DNA of 64,000 nt from Mesorhizobium sp. M1B.F.Ca.ET.045.04.1.1 (GTDB taxonomy: Bacteria; Pseudomonadota; Alphaproteobacteria; Rhizobiales; Rhizobiaceae), in contig NZ_CP034448.1 of the NCBI RefSeq assembly GCF_003952465.1, positions 6,859,001 through 6,923,000 on the forward strand, in the 5' to 3' direction. The notes beneath the pieces were generated by a model, which saw only the letters and a list, made by a program, of their open reading frames with translations, ran no database searches and had not been told where the DNA came from. Positions within the stretch are counted from its first letter, which is position 1, and each line of letters begins with the position of its first letter. Both the position numbers and the translations under genes were made by a program. This document shows positions 43,815-53,343 of the stretch, piece by piece.

Positions 43815-46800
43815 GCTGACGCACTCCTTCGGGATCGTAGAAGACCGGGCTGCAGATCTCGGCCTCGTAGTCCTCGCTCCGCAGCGGATCATGGATGCGA
43901 ACGATCTCGCCGATGCGCTCGCGCCCGCGCTCGACCAGACCAAGGCCGATCCACTGGTCAAGCACCGGCGAGAAGCAGACCGAGGTGACATAGCCTTGAT
44001 CCGTTTTCGGCCCAGGGGTCTCGCCCCTGGGGACAACGTGCGCGCCGGAACGCAGGCGCCGCGCCTTGTTCGTGGGCTTGACGCCGACGACCACCTGCCG
44101 GTTCGGCGCAATCAGCGCTTCGCGCCCGGCCATGACACGGCCGATAAAGTCCTTCTTCTTCGACATCATCTTACCAAGGCCAAGGTCGTCAGCGGTGGTC
44201 GTGCCGTTGAGCTCGGGCCCGGCGACATGCCCCTTTTCGATGCGCATGACGCCGAGCGCTTCAGTCCCGTAAGGCGTTACGCCATAGGGCTTGCCAGCGA
44301 TCATCAGGTTCTCGGCCATCGCCGCGCCGTAGCGCGCCGGCACCGAAATCTCGAAGGCCATTTCGCCGGAGAACGAGATGCGGAACAGCCGAGCAATCAC
44401 GTCACCGCGCAGCTTGACTTCACGGGCGCCCATGAATGGGAAGCCCTCGTTGGTGAGATCTTCCGACGGGTCGACCAGATCCTGCAGCAGCTTGCGGGCG
44501 TTCGGCCCAGCGATGGAGAACTGCGCCCACTGGTCAGTGGCACTGGTCAGCTGAACATCGAGGTCCGGGAACAATACCTGCCGGCAGAATTCCAGATGCT
44601 GCATCACCAGACCGGCCTTGGCAGTGGTGGTGGTGAGAAAATAGTGATCCTCGGCGAGCCGCGAGGTCGTGCCGTCGTCATAGACGATGCCATCTTCGCG
44701 CAGCATGAGGCCATAGCGCGCCTTGCCCACGGCGAGAGAGGAAAAGGCGTTGATATAGACGCGATCGAGGAAGACACCTGCATCCGCGCCGCGGACGTCA
44801 ACTTTGCCGAGCGTGGAGACGTCGCAGAAGCCGACGCCGTTGCGCACGGCCAGCACTTCGCGGCTTACCGATTCCAGCCAGTCCTTCTCGCCGGCACGCG
44901 GGTACCATTGCGCACGCTTCCACAGCCCGGTGTCGACGAACACCGCGCCTTGCTTGGCGGCCCAATGATGCGACGGTGTCAACCGCCAGGCATGGAAGTT
45001 CTCGTCGCGATGATGGCCGGCGAAGGCGCCTATGGCGACGGGTGCGTAGGGCGGCCGGTAGATCGTCGTGCCGGTTTCCGGGATCGTGCGGCCGGTCGCT
45101 TCCGCCATGATTGCGAGGCCGTTGATGTTGGACGTCTTGCCCTGGTCGGTCGCCATTCCGAGCGTGGTGTAACGCTTCAAATGCTCGACGCTCTCGAAGC
45201 CTTCGCGCTGCGCCAGCGTCACGTCGGACGCGGTAACGTCGTGCTGGAAGTCGACGAACGCCTTGCCCTTACCTTTGACATGCCAGAGCGGCGCGATTCC
45301 GTAGCCCTCTTCGTCGGCTTTCGATGCCTCCCCCGGCTTTCCGGCGGCACCGCATTCGGCGGCCGCCTTGGCACCCGCGCTATGCCCGTCGCGAAGGCAG
45401 GCGCCGAGTGAGAGCTCGCCATTGGCAGCACCAGCCGTGGCCATCCCCTTTGGCGCACCGCCCGGCACGAAGGCCGCGATGTCCTCGCGCCAGATCGGCT
45501 TGCCACGATGGAAGCAAGATAAGCCGACATTCGGATTCCACCCTCCCGAAACGGCAAGGCAGTCAGTTTCGACCCGTTGCGTCTGGCCATTTCTGTCGTT
45601 GGTCACGACGATGCTGCGGACGCCGTCAACGCCGCCCTTTACATCGGACACGACGCCAGCAAGCACGCGCAGATCGTAAGTATCGACAAGCCTCCGGTGC
45701 TGCGCCGGCACCTCGCGGCGGGGGTCGATCACCGCCACGATGTGGGCGCCAGCCCGCTGGATGGTCTCGGCCGTGCGCCAGCCATCATCATTATTGGTAA
45801 ACAACACCACACGCTTGCCTGGCAGAGCCGCGAAGCGATTGACATAGGTGCGGACGGCGGAGGCCATCATGACGCCTGGCCGATCATTGCCAGGAAAGAC
45901 GATCGGTCGTTCAATCGCACCGGCGGTCACCACCGATCGCCTTGCGACGATGCGCCAGAGCCGCTGTCGCACCTGATGGCGATCCGGCATCGCGACGTTG
46001 TCGCTGACGCGCTCGAGCGCGGCGTAGGTACCACCATCGTAGACGCCGAACAGGGCCGTCCTGGTCATGATCCGGACATTGGGCAGAGAAACGAGTTCGC
46101 GTGTTGTGCTACGCAGCCACTCCCTGGCATCCATGCCATCGATCTCGCCGCCGTCACCGAGCAGACGACCGCCCAGCAAGGTATCCTCTTCCACGAGAAT
46201 GACACGCGACCCGGCGCGGCCGGCAGCAAGCGCCGCCGACAGGCCGGCGGGACCGCCCCCGACAACCAGCACGTCACAATGAGCCCAGGCCTTGTCGTAG
46301 TGGTCTGGGTCAGGCAATTCGGCACTCTTGCCGAGACCGGCGGCGCGGCGGATCATCGGCTCGTAGATCGATTCCCAGAACTTCGCCGGCCACATAAAGG
46401 TCTTGTAGTAGAATCCGGCGACGAAGATCGGCGCGAACAACTGGTTGATCGACATCAAGTCGTGACGCAGCGATGGCCAGCGGTTCTGGCTGTTCGCGAT
46501 CAACCCGTCATACAGTTCCTGCGTGGTCGCCCTCGTGTTCGGCTCGCGTCGGGCGCCGGTGCGCATCTCTACCAGCGCGCTCGGCTCCTCAGAACCGGCG
46601 GTGACGATGCCGCGCGGGCGATGATACTTGAACGACCGCGCCACGAGCTTGACGCCATTGGCGACGAGTGCGGAAGCCAGTGTGTCGCCGGCAAATCCGG
46701 TCATGGCCTTGCCGTCGAAGGAGAACCGGAGCGGCGACCGTCGGTCGATCATGCCGTCACCGGGCAGCCGGTGCGACTGGCTGGCGGACGTGACCGCCGT

Positions 46801-46869
46801 GCGGATGCTGGCCTCCTCCCGCGCTGTTCTGGCGAGCGGCTCGGATTGCGAATACCCCGACATGGTCAT
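43807..46869 (-). CDS. mgdC: N-methylglutamate dehydrogenase, alpha-type subunit
   Basis: A 1020-residue SoxA-like subunit. The N-terminal part has RFSFDGKAMTGFAGDTLASA and a nucleotide-binding Rossmann fold CDVLVVGGGPAGLSAALAAG (about 198-217). The C-terminal third is GcvT-like (DVSTLGKVDVRGADAGVFLD) and binds tetrahydrofolate. The enzyme oxidises N-methylglutamate to glutamate and methylene-tetrahydrofolate. ATG 46869 overlaps the mgdB stop codon (ATGA). Sarcosine oxidase is the alternative reading, but the adjoining gmaS and mgsABC favour N-methylglutamate. Confidence 0.94.
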   Translation of the reverse strand: MTMSGYSQSEPLARTAREEASIRTAVTSASQSHRLPGDGMIDRRSPLRFSFDGKAMTGFAGDTLASALVANGVKLVARSFKYHRPRGIVTAGSEEPSALVEMRTGARREPNTRATTQELYDGLIANSQNRWPSLRHDLMSINQLFAPIFVAGFYYKTFMWPAKFWESIYEPMIRRAAGLGKSAELPDPDHYDKAWAHCDVLVVGGGPAGLSAALAAGRAGSRVILVEEDTLLGGRLLGDGGEIDGMDAREWLRSTTRELVSLPNVRIMTRTALFGVYDGGTYAALERVSDNVAMPDRHQVRQRLWRIVARRSVVTAGAIERPIVFPGNDRPGVMMASAVRTYVNRFAALPGKRVVLFTNNDDGWRTAETIQRAGAHIVAVIDPRREVPAQHRRLVDTYDLRVLAGVVSDVKGGVDGVRSIVVTNDRNGQTQRVETDCLAVSGGWNPNVGLSCFHRGKPIWREDIAAFVPGGAPKGMATAGAANGELSLGACLRDGHSAGAKAAAECGAAGKPGEASKADEEGYGIAPLWHVKGKGKAFVDFQHDVTASDVTLAQREGFESVEHLKRYTTLGMATDQGKTSNINGLAIMAEATGRTIPETGTTIYRPPYAPVAIGAFAGHHRDENFHAWRLTPSHHWAAKQGAVFVDTGLWKRAQWYPRAGEKDWLESVSREVLAVRNGVGFCDVSTLGKVDVRGADAGVFLDRVYINAFSSLAVGKARYGLMLREDGIVYDDGTTSRLAEDHYFLTTTTAKAGLVMQHLEFCRQVLFPDLDVQLTSATDQWAQFSIAGPNARKLLQDLVDPSEDLTNEGFPFMGAREVKLRGDVIARLFRISFSGEMAFEISVPARYGAAMAENLMIAGKPYGVTPYGTEALGVMRIEKGHVAGPELNGTTTADDLGLGKMMSKKKDFIGRVMAGREALIAPNRQVVVGVKPTNKARRLRSGAHVVPRGETPGPKTDQGYVTSVCFSPVLDQWIGLGLVERGRERIGEIVRIHDPLRSEDYEAEICSPVFYDPEGVRQRG

Positions 46870-47174
46870 TCTCCTGCCCGCGCCGCCAAGGCAGCGCCCG
46901 CACCCGGTGCCGCCGTCACGGAAACAAATTCATGGGTGACGGTGTTGCGCTCGGCCGCGAGCCAGGAACGGCAGCCGCCGCCGTGGTACCAATACTCGCG
47001 CATCACACCCGCCAGATTGTCGCGCAGGTAGACGTAGTCGTGGAAAGCATCCTCGACACGTTCGGGGCTCTCCCCGCCATCGACGGCGAAGTTGGGCCGC
47101 TTGGGCGAGGCATCGCCAAGATAGGTGAACTCGCCGTTCTCACGCTCACCGCAGAAAGGACATGCAATACGCAT
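46866..47174 (-). CDS. mgdB: N-methylglutamate dehydrogenase, delta-type subunit
   Basis: A 102-residue SoxD-like subunit. The zinc ligands can be read as Cys5, Cys8 (MRIACPFCGERENGEF), His64 and Cys68 (YHGGGCRSW). It is a structural zinc-binding component of the tetrameric enzyme. It lies between mgdA (16 bases upstream) and mgdC (overlapping). Confidence 0.93.
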   Translation of the reverse strand: MRIACPFCGERENGEFTYLGDASPKRPNFAVDGGESPERVEDAFHDYVYLRDNLAGVMREYWYHGGGCRSWLAAERNTVTHEFVSVTAAPGAGAALAARAGE

Positions 47175-47190
47175 TCAACCGGTCTCTCTT

Positions 47191-48444
47191 TCAGTGAAGG
47201 TTCGGCTGGGCGCCCTGGCCCTTTTCATCGATCGTCGCGCCACGGCGGAACCGGTCGAGGCGGAACAGCGCGGCCTCCGAATGCGGTTCGTCGCGCGCCA
47301 GAAGATGGGCGAAGACGAGTCCCGATGCCGGCGTTGCCTTGAAGCCGCCATAGCACCAGCCGGCGTTGAGATAGAGCCCGTCGACCGGTGTCTTGTCGAT
47401 GATCGGCGTGCCGTCCATCGACATGTCCATTATGCCACCCCACTGCCGCAGCATGCGCACGCGGCCGATCATCGGCATGATGGCCATGCCGCCCTCGCAG
47501 ACATCCTCCATGACCGGCATGTTGCCGCGCTGGGCATAGGAATTGTAGCCGTCGAGGTCGCCGCCGAAGACCAGCCCGCCTTTATCCGACTGGCTGACAT
47601 AGAAGTGGCCGGCGCCGAAGGTGATGACACCCGGGATGAGCGGCTTGATAGCCTCGGAGACAAAGGCCTGCAGCACGTGGCTTTCGATTGGCAGCTTCAT
47701 GCCGGCCATCGCCGCGACCCGCGACGAAGAGCCGGCGACCGCCATACCGACCTTGCCGGCGCCGATCCTGCCGCGCGAGGTCTCGACACCGGTCACCCTG
47801 CCGCTGGCGTCGCGCACGAAACCGGTGACCTCGCAATTCTGGATGATGTCGACGCCGCCTTCACTGGCGGCGCGCGCATAACCCCAGACGACGGCATCAT
47901 GGCGAGCGGTACCTGCGCGCCGCTGCAAGAGACCGCCCATGATCGGGAAGCGGGCATTGTTATAGTTCAGGAACGGCAATTCCTTGCGGATTTGCTCGGC
48001 GTCGAGCAACTCGGCATCGATGCCGTTGATTCGCATGGTGTTGCCGCGGCGGGCGAAGGCATCGCGCTGCGCGTCGGAGTGGTAGAGGTTGATGATGCCG
48101 CGCTGGCTGACCATCGTGTTGTAGTTGAGGTCCTGCTCCATGCGCTCCCACAGCTTCATCGACAATTCGTAGAAGCCGGTATTGCCGGGCAGGCCGTAGT
48201 TGGAGCGGATGATGGTGGTATTGCGGCCGGCATTGCCGGAGCCGATCCAGCCCTTCTCCAGCACGGCGACATTGCGGATGCCGTATTCACGGGCGAGGAA
48301 ATAGGCCGTCGCCAGTCCGTGGCCGCCGCCACCGATGATGACCACGTCATACCGGCTCTTGGGTGCCGGATCGCGCCACGCCCGCGTCCATCCCTTGTGT
48401 CCGGACAGTGCCGCCTTGGCGAGCGAAAAGATCGAATATTTCAT
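47191..48444 (-). CDS. mgdA: N-methylglutamate dehydrogenase, beta-type subunit
   Basis: A 417-residue SoxB-like flavoprotein of the D-amino-acid oxidase fold. The FAD dinucleotide-binding motif GGGGHGL lies at 38-44 (YDVVIIGGGGHGLATAYFLA). The C-terminal WGGIMDMSMDGTPIIDKTPV and LYLNAGWCYGGFKATPASG carry the flavin and substrate region. It is the oxidation subunit for N-methylglutamate and is the first mgd gene, 77 bases after gmaS. Confidence 0.94.
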   Translation of the reverse strand: MKYSIFSLAKAALSGHKGWTRAWRDPAPKSRYDVVIIGGGGHGLATAYFLAREYGIRNVAVLEKGWIGSGNAGRNTTIIRSNYGLPGNTGFYELSMKLWERMEQDLNYNTMVSQRGIINLYHSDAQRDAFARRGNTMRINGIDAELLDAEQIRKELPFLNYNNARFPIMGGLLQRRAGTARHDAVVWGYARAASEGGVDIIQNCEVTGFVRDASGRVTGVETSRGRIGAGKVGMAVAGSSSRVAAMAGMKLPIESHVLQAFVSEAIKPLIPGVITFGAGHFYVSQSDKGGLVFGGDLDGYNSYAQRGNMPVMEDVCEGGMAIMPMIGRVRMLRQWGGIMDMSMDGTPIIDKTPVDGLYLNAGWCYGGFKATPASGLVFAHLLARDEPHSEAALFRLDRFRRGATIDEKGQGAQPNLH

Positions 48445-48521
48445 CGCAGTTGTTCCGGCGAAATGTCATGTGGTGCGCCCAGCGCCCAATTCGTAGATCG
48501 GACGCTGGGCCTGGCAAACAG

Positions 48522-49865
48522 CTAGACGTCCAGCGTGTTGTCGCGCTCCCACTGGGTGAAGTGCGAGGCGTAGGCGTTCCACTCCTGGGTCTTGAGCTTG
48601 ATGTAGGCGGCGGAAAATTCCTCGCCCATAGCAGCCTTCAACTCGGCGTCATCGTCATAAGCGCGAAGCGCGTCGAGCAGATTGAGCGGCAGCTTGGCGC
48701 CATGCGTGACGGTGTGTCCGTCCTTGTACATGTCGATGTCGCTGCGTTGACCTGGATCAGCCTTGGTGCGGATGCCGCTGAGGCCGGCGGCGATGATGGC
48801 CGCCTGCATCAGGTAGGGGTTGGCCGCGCCGTCGGGCAGGCGCAGTTCGAAGCGGCCGGGACCGGGCACGCGCACCATGTGGGTGCGGTTGTTGCCGGTC
48901 CAGGTCACCGTGTTGGGCGCCCAGGTGGCGCCCGAAACGGTGCGCGGCGCATTGATGCGCTTGTAGGAATTGACCGTCGGGTTGGTGATCGCGGCCAGCG
49001 CCGAGGCATGCTTCATGATGCCGCCCAGGAAGTGTCTGCCCTTTTCCGACAGACCCAACTCCATTTCCTTGTCGGCGAAAGCATTGGTCTTGCCGCTGAG
49101 ATCCCATACCGAGATATGGGCATGGCAACCGCTACCCGTGAGGCCCTGGAAGGGCTTCGGCATGAAGGTCGCTCGCAGGCCGTGCTTTTCGGCAATCGAC
49201 TTGACCATGAATTTGAAGAAGGAGTGCTTGTCGGCTGTGGCCAGCACATCGTCAAATTGCCAATTCATCTCGAACTGGCCGTTCGCATCCTCATGGTCGT
49301 TCTGATAGGGCTGCCAGCCAAGGTCGAGCATGGCGTCGCAGATTTCGGCGATAACGTCATAGCGACGCATCACCGCCTGCTGGTCGTAGCAGGATTTCGA
49401 GGCCGTATCGTACTCGTCGCTGATCTGCTTACCGTCGGGCGTGACAAGGAAGAATTCCGGCTCGACGCCAGTCTTCACGCGCATGCCTTCCTTGGCGGCT
49501 TCAGCAACGAGCCGCTTGAGGGTATTGCGCGGCGCCTGAGCGACGCCCTTGCCCTCCATCAGGCAGTCCGAAGCGAGCCAGGCGACTTCCGGCTTCCATG
49601 GTAGCTGTATCACCGAAGAGGCATCCGGCACCGCCAGCATGTCGGGGTGCGCCGGCGTCAGGTCAAGCCAGGTGGCGAAGCCGGCGAAGCCGGCGCCCTC
49701 CTTCTGCATGTCCCCGATGGCCTGCGCCGGCACCAGCTTTGCGCGCTGACCGCCGAACAGATCCGTATACGAGACCATGAAATACTTGACGTTGCGAACC
49801 CTTGCGAACTCTTGGAGATCAGTCCCCTCAGACTGATCGATTTTGGCTTCAAAGGCCTTATTCAT
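48522..49865 (-). CDS. gmaS: Gamma-glutamylmethylamide synthetase
   Basis: A 447-residue glutamine-synthetase-like enzyme joining methylamine to glutamate with ATP. The N-terminal ARVRNVKYFMVSYTDLFGGQ, the metal/ATP residues in GVEPEFFLVTPDGKQ, and NAPRTVSGATWAPNTVTWTG follow the GmaS pattern rather than GlnA, which carries a different N-terminal strand. Its place between mgsC and mgdA fixes the role: it makes the nitrogen donor for MgsABC. Confidence 0.95.
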   Translation of the reverse strand: MNKAFEAKIDQSEGTDLQEFARVRNVKYFMVSYTDLFGGQRAKLVPAQAIGDMQKEGAGFAGFATWLDLTPAHPDMLAVPDASSVIQLPWKPEVAWLASDCLMEGKGVAQAPRNTLKRLVAEAAKEGMRVKTGVEPEFFLVTPDGKQISDEYDTASKSCYDQQAVMRRYDVIAEICDAMLDLGWQPYQNDHEDANGQFEMNWQFDDVLATADKHSFFKFMVKSIAEKHGLRATFMPKPFQGLTGSGCHAHISVWDLSGKTNAFADKEMELGLSEKGRHFLGGIMKHASALAAITNPTVNSYKRINAPRTVSGATWAPNTVTWTGNNRTHMVRVPGPGRFELRLPDGAANPYLMQAAIIAAGLSGIRTKADPGQRSDIDMYKDGHTVTHGAKLPLNLLDALRAYDDDAELKAAMGEEFSAAYIKLKTQEWNAYASHFTQWERDNTLDV

Positions 49866-49891
49866 TGTCTACTGCTCCCATTCGTCTGGTT

Positions 49892-51220
49892 TTAGAAGCC
49901 ACCCTGCCCTGGTACCCAATTCGTCCCCGCGAGCGGCACACCGGCCATGGCCGCTGCTTCGATCGAAAGAGCACAGAGATCCTCGGGCTCGAGATTGTGC
50001 AGGTGATTTTTGCCGCAGGCACGTGCGATGGTCTGCGCCTCGAGCGTCATGACCTTCAGGTAATTCGCCAGCCGCCGTCCGGCGACGACCGGGTCGACCC
50101 GCTTCATCAGCTCGGGGTCCTGTGTGGTGATGCCCGCCGGATCCTTGCCCTCATGCCAGTCGTCGTAGGCGCCGGCGGTCGTGCCAAGTTTTTGGTATTC
50201 GTCCTCCCAATGCGGATCATTGTCGCCGAGCGCAATCAATGCCGCGGTGCCGATCGATACGGCATCGGCGCCAAGCGCCAACGCCTTAGCGACATCGGCC
50301 CCGTTGCGGATGCCACCGGAGACGATGAGCTGGACCTTGCGATGCATGCCGAGGTCCTGCAGCGCCTTCACAGCGGGCCTGATACAGGCGAGCGTCGGCT
50401 GGCCGACATGTTCGATGAATACTTCCTGCGTGGCGGCCGTGCCGCCTTGCATGCCATCGAGCACCACGACATCAGCTCCGGCCTTAACCGCAAGCGCGGT
50501 ATCGTAATAGGGCCGCGCGCCGCCGACCTTGACGTAGATCGGCTTTTCCCAGTCGGTGATCTCGCGGATTTCCAGGATCTTGATCTCAAGGTCGTCAGGG
50601 CCGGTCCAGTCGGGATGACGGCAGGCTGAGCGCTGGTCAATGCCCTTGGGCAGAGTGCGCATTTCCGCCACGCGATCGGAGATCTTCTGGCCAAGCAGCA
50701 TGCCGCCGCCGCCGGGCTTGGCGCCCTGGCCAACGACGATCTCAATGGCGTCGGCGCGGCGCAGGTCACGCGGGTTCATACCGTAGCGCGACGGCAGGTA
50801 TTGATAGACCAGTTGCTTGGAATGGCCGCGCTCTTCCTCGGTCATGCCGCCGTCGCCGGTGGTGGTCGAGGTGCCGGCGATGGTTGCGCCGCGGCCGAGA
50901 GCTTCCTTGGCCGGACCGGAAAGCGAGCCGAAGCTCATGCCGGCAATGGTGATCGGGATCTTCAGTTCGATCGGCTTCTTGGCGTGGCGCGAGCCCAGCA
51001 CAACTGAGGTGTCGCAGCGCTCGCGATAGCCTTCCAGCGGATAGCGCGAGATCGAGGCGCCAAGGAACAGCAGGTCGTCGAAATGCGGGACCTTGCGCTT
51101 GGCGCCGGAGCCACGGATGTCGTAGATGCCGGTTGCCGCGGCGCGGCGGATTTCCGACATCGCGTAGTCGTCGAAGGTCGCTGACTTGCGCGGCGTCGTC
51201 GGAGGATTGTGGTAGGTCAT
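49892..51220 (-). CDS. mgsC: N-methylglutamate synthase, FMN subunit
   Basis: A 442-residue protein matching the FMN-binding central domain of glutamate synthase (ITIAGMSFGSLSGPAKEALG, then GQGAKPGGGGMLLGQKISDR and ADVVVLDGMQGGTAATQE). It makes N-methylglutamate from gamma-glutamylmethylamide and 2-oxoglutarate with MgsA and MgsB. It is encoded between mgsB and gmaS with short gaps of 8 and 26 bases. Confidence 0.94.
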   Translation of the reverse strand: MTYHNPPTTPRKSATFDDYAMSEIRRAAATGIYDIRGSGAKRKVPHFDDLLFLGASISRYPLEGYRERCDTSVVLGSRHAKKPIELKIPITIAGMSFGSLSGPAKEALGRGATIAGTSTTTGDGGMTEEERGHSKQLVYQYLPSRYGMNPRDLRRADAIEIVVGQGAKPGGGGMLLGQKISDRVAEMRTLPKGIDQRSACRHPDWTGPDDLEIKILEIREITDWEKPIYVKVGGARPYYDTALAVKAGADVVVLDGMQGGTAATQEVFIEHVGQPTLACIRPAVKALQDLGMHRKVQLIVSGGIRNGADVAKALALGADAVSIGTAALIALGDNDPHWEDEYQKLGTTAGAYDDWHEGKDPAGITTQDPELMKRVDPVVAGRRLANYLKVMTLEAQTIARACGKNHLHNLEPEDLCALSIEAAAMAGVPLAGTNWVPGQGGF

Positions 51221-51228
51221 GGTCGCCC

Positions 51229-51966
51229 TCAGTATGCGTCAGCGTTGTCGATGTTGAAGTTGTAAAGCGTACGGGCCGAGCCGTAGCGAGTGAACTCTTC
51301 CGGCTTGGCATCCTTGATGCCGGCACGGTCGAGCAGATCCTGCAGGAGCGCGATGTGCTCGGGACGCATCTCCTTTTTGATGCAATCCGCGCCCAGGCTC
51401 TTGACCTTGCCACGGACGAACAGCCGCGCCTCATAGATCGAGTCGCCGAGCGCATCGCCGGCATCGCCCAACACCACCAGATTGCCCGACTGGGCCATGA
51501 ACGCCGACATATGGCCGATATTACCGCGGACAACGATATTGATGCCCTTCATCGAGATGCCGCAGCGCGACGAGGCGTTGCCCTCGATGACCAGCAGACC
51601 GCCGCGGCCGGTGGCGCCGGCGTATTGGCTGGCATCGCCTTTGACCACGATCGAGCCCGACATCATGTTCTCGCCGACGCCCGGGCCTACGGAGCCGTGC
51701 ACGGTTATGGCGCCGCCGGCATTCATGCCGCCACAGTAATAGCCGACGCTGCCGCGCACATCGATAGCGACCGGCTGGTCGACACCGACGGCGACGGAAT
51801 GGCTGCCTTTCGGGTTGAGCACTTCCCAGGAGGTTTCGTTCGAGCCGGGGCCAAGATTGTGCAGCGCCTGATTGAGCTCGCGCAGTGAATTTTCGCCAAG
51901 GTCGAAGACACGCCGCGCGAAGTCCATTTCACGCGATGGCGCCGTGGCAACATTCGAAATATTCAT
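51229..51966 (-). CDS. mgsB: N-methylglutamate synthase, GltB C-terminal-like subunit
   Basis: A 245-residue protein with the right-handed beta-helix of the glutamate synthase C-terminal domain (repeating glycine turns: GSVGYYCGGMNAGGAITVHG and VEGxA/GNIG-like strands). It is a structural subunit of N-methylglutamate synthase. ATG 51966 (MNISNVATAP) is used; the gap to mgsA is 5 bases. Confidence 0.93.
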   Translation of the reverse strand: MNISNVATAPSREMDFARRVFDLGENSLRELNQALHNLGPGSNETSWEVLNPKGSHSVAVGVDQPVAIDVRGSVGYYCGGMNAGGAITVHGSVGPGVGENMMSGSIVVKGDASQYAGATGRGGLLVIEGNASSRCGISMKGINIVVRGNIGHMSAFMAQSGNLVVLGDAGDALGDSIYEARLFVRGKVKSLGADCIKKEMRPEHIALLQDLLDRAGIKDAKPEEFTRYGSARTLYNFNIDNADAY

Positions 51967-51971
51967 GATCC

Positions 51972-52871
51972 TCAGTGCTCCCAGAAATAGACGGTGGACG
52001 GCTCCGGTTCCCAAACCCTCGCATTGTCAATGCCGGGCAGGTTGGCGAGCGCGCGGTATTCGGACCCGAAGGCGACATACTGGTCGGTCTCGGCCATGAC
52101 GGCGGGCTTGCAGGAGATCGGATCGCGCACCACGCCGAAGCCGTTCTTGGTGCCGACCACGAAGGTGAAGAAGCCGTCGAGGTCGTCGAGGCTGCTCTGC
52201 AGCGCCTCGCCGAGGTTCTGACCATGAGCGATTTTGGACGAGAGATAGGCGGCGGCGACTTCGGTGTCGTTTTCGGTCTCGAAGCGCATGCCGTCGCGGA
52301 TCAGTTCACGGCGAAGATTGTTATGGTTCGACAGCGAGCCGTTATGCACCAGGCATTGGTCCGGGCCGGTCGAGAAGGGGTGCGCGCCCAGTGTGGTTAC
52401 GGCGGATTCGGTCGCCATGCGCGTGTGGCCGACGCCGTGGCTGCCGGTCATCTTGGTCACGTCGAAACGCTTGACCACTTCGGCCGGCAGGCCGACCTCC
52501 TTGTAGATCTCGATCGCTTCGCCGGCGCCCATGACACGCACATTCGGGCGCAGTTCGGCGATCGCGGCACGGGCTTCGTCGAGCTTGCCGGCAGGGATGT
52601 CGAGGACGGCGTGGGTAGACTTCACCGTCGACGAAACTTTGGCTTCTATCTTCTTGCCAAGCTCGGCTTCGAGACCAGGGAAATCCACTGCGGGAGCCGA
52701 AGACTGAATGGTGATCTTGGCACGCCCCTTCGCTGCTGCGCCGTCATATATGGCTATGCCGGCGCTGTCAGGGCCGCGGTCGGTCAATGAGACCAGCATT
52801 TCCGACAGGAGGGCGCCCAGTCGCGGCTCAAGTGATTTGTCTTTCAGAAAGAGTCCAACAATCCCACACAT
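51972..52871 (-). CDS. mgsA: N-methylglutamate synthase, glutamine amidotransferase-like subunit
   Basis: A 299-residue class II amidotransferase of the GltS/PurF N-terminal nucleophile type. The start MCGIVGLFLKD puts Cys2 as the catalytic nucleophile, so ATG 52871 is right and the longer in-frame start is not. SDRGPDSAG-like and HNGSLSNHNNLRREL motifs are present. It releases the methylamine moiety from gamma-glutamylmethylamide for transfer to 2-oxoglutarate. It heads the eight-gene mgs-gmaS-mgd operon. Confidence 0.94.
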   Translation of the reverse strand: MCGIVGLFLKDKSLEPRLGALLSEMLVSLTDRGPDSAGIAIYDGAAAKGRAKITIQSSAPAVDFPGLEAELGKKIEAKVSSTVKSTHAVLDIPAGKLDEARAAIAELRPNVRVMGAGEAIEIYKEVGLPAEVVKRFDVTKMTGSHGVGHTRMATESAVTTLGAHPFSTGPDQCLVHNGSLSNHNNLRRELIRDGMRFETENDTEVAAAYLSSKIAHGQNLGEALQSSLDDLDGFFTFVVGTKNGFGVVRDPISCKPAVMAETDQYVAFGSEYRALANLPGIDNARVWEPEPSTVYFWEH

Positions 52872-52938
52872 ATCCCGGTCACCTCGATTGATTGTTACCC
52901 ATGGCAATGCCTAGCAGGTTCCCAGTCACAATTCAACT

Positions 52939-52973
52939 GTCATGAATTTTTTTTTCCTGTAGAAAAACATGAC
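52939..52973. promoter_or_regulatory. 35-bp near-palindrome, candidate operator of mgs operon
   Basis: GTCATG at 52939-52944 and CATGAC at 52968-52973 are perfect inverted arms. Between them are a T-run, TTTCCT (52953-52958) and AGAAAAA, so the symmetry continues inward. It lies 68-102 bases before mgsA. It is the most symmetrical of the recurring TTTCCT sites. Confidence 0.6.
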
Positions 52974-53198
52974 GGCCTGAGGTGGAAGGAGGCCCGGTAA
53001 TCCTTTTCAACGGCCGCAGGTCTTGCCGACGCGCGTGGCATGTCGGCGCGCCAACTATTAAGGAAGCCGTGGAAATCGAGGCGCCTGGCGACGGTCGTCC
53101 AAATGCGCAAAGGCGCCCAATTGGTGGCCAGTCGAGCACGCTTGAATGGCGGTCGCAACAGCGCCGCGCGCGCTCTTGGGTTGTAGTGCTTGATTTTT

Positions 53199-53239
53199 GC
53201 GCATGATCTTTTCCGAACCTCCGGCTCGAGGTCATGCGC
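53199..53239. repeat. Short rhizobial palindromic repeat
   Basis: GCGCATGA at 53199-53206 and TCATGCGC at 53232-53239, with TTTTCCGAA inside. It resembles the GCGCATGATC...TCATGCGC repeat found widely between rhizobial genes, here shortened. Confidence 0.6.
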
Positions 53240-53343
53240 TAATCAGAGTCATTCGCCGGTCGTAGAGATCAATCCGTTGAGGCCCAGGCGATCAATACCT
53301 CAGCATGGTCCTGCAGGGGGAAATCGCTCCTGGCGGGCTTACG

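Larger units (their letters stand above)
52872..53343. other. Control region of the mgs-gmaS-mgd operon
   Basis: About 470 bases without a gene, between mgsA and the stop codon of the XRE-cupin regulator. It contains the near-palindrome at 52939-52973 and a rhizobial repeat at 53199-53239. Nothing else is recognised. Confidence 0.5.

Noticed and set aside
43792..47031. Two long plus-strand frames opposite the mgd genes.
   Set aside because: They are antisense to mgdC and mgdB, whose subunit structure and coupling are clear.
43185..48444. The mgd genes could be sarcosine oxidase soxBDAG.
   Set aside because: They follow mgsABC-gmaS in one operon, which is the N-methylglutamate pathway arrangement; sarcosine as a side substrate is not excluded.
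52953..52958. TTTCCT motifs as mere reverse-strand ribosome binding sites (AGGAAA).
   Set aside because: Apart from the copy at 54092 they are 50 or more bases from the start codon on that strand, or lie upstream of plus-strand genes.
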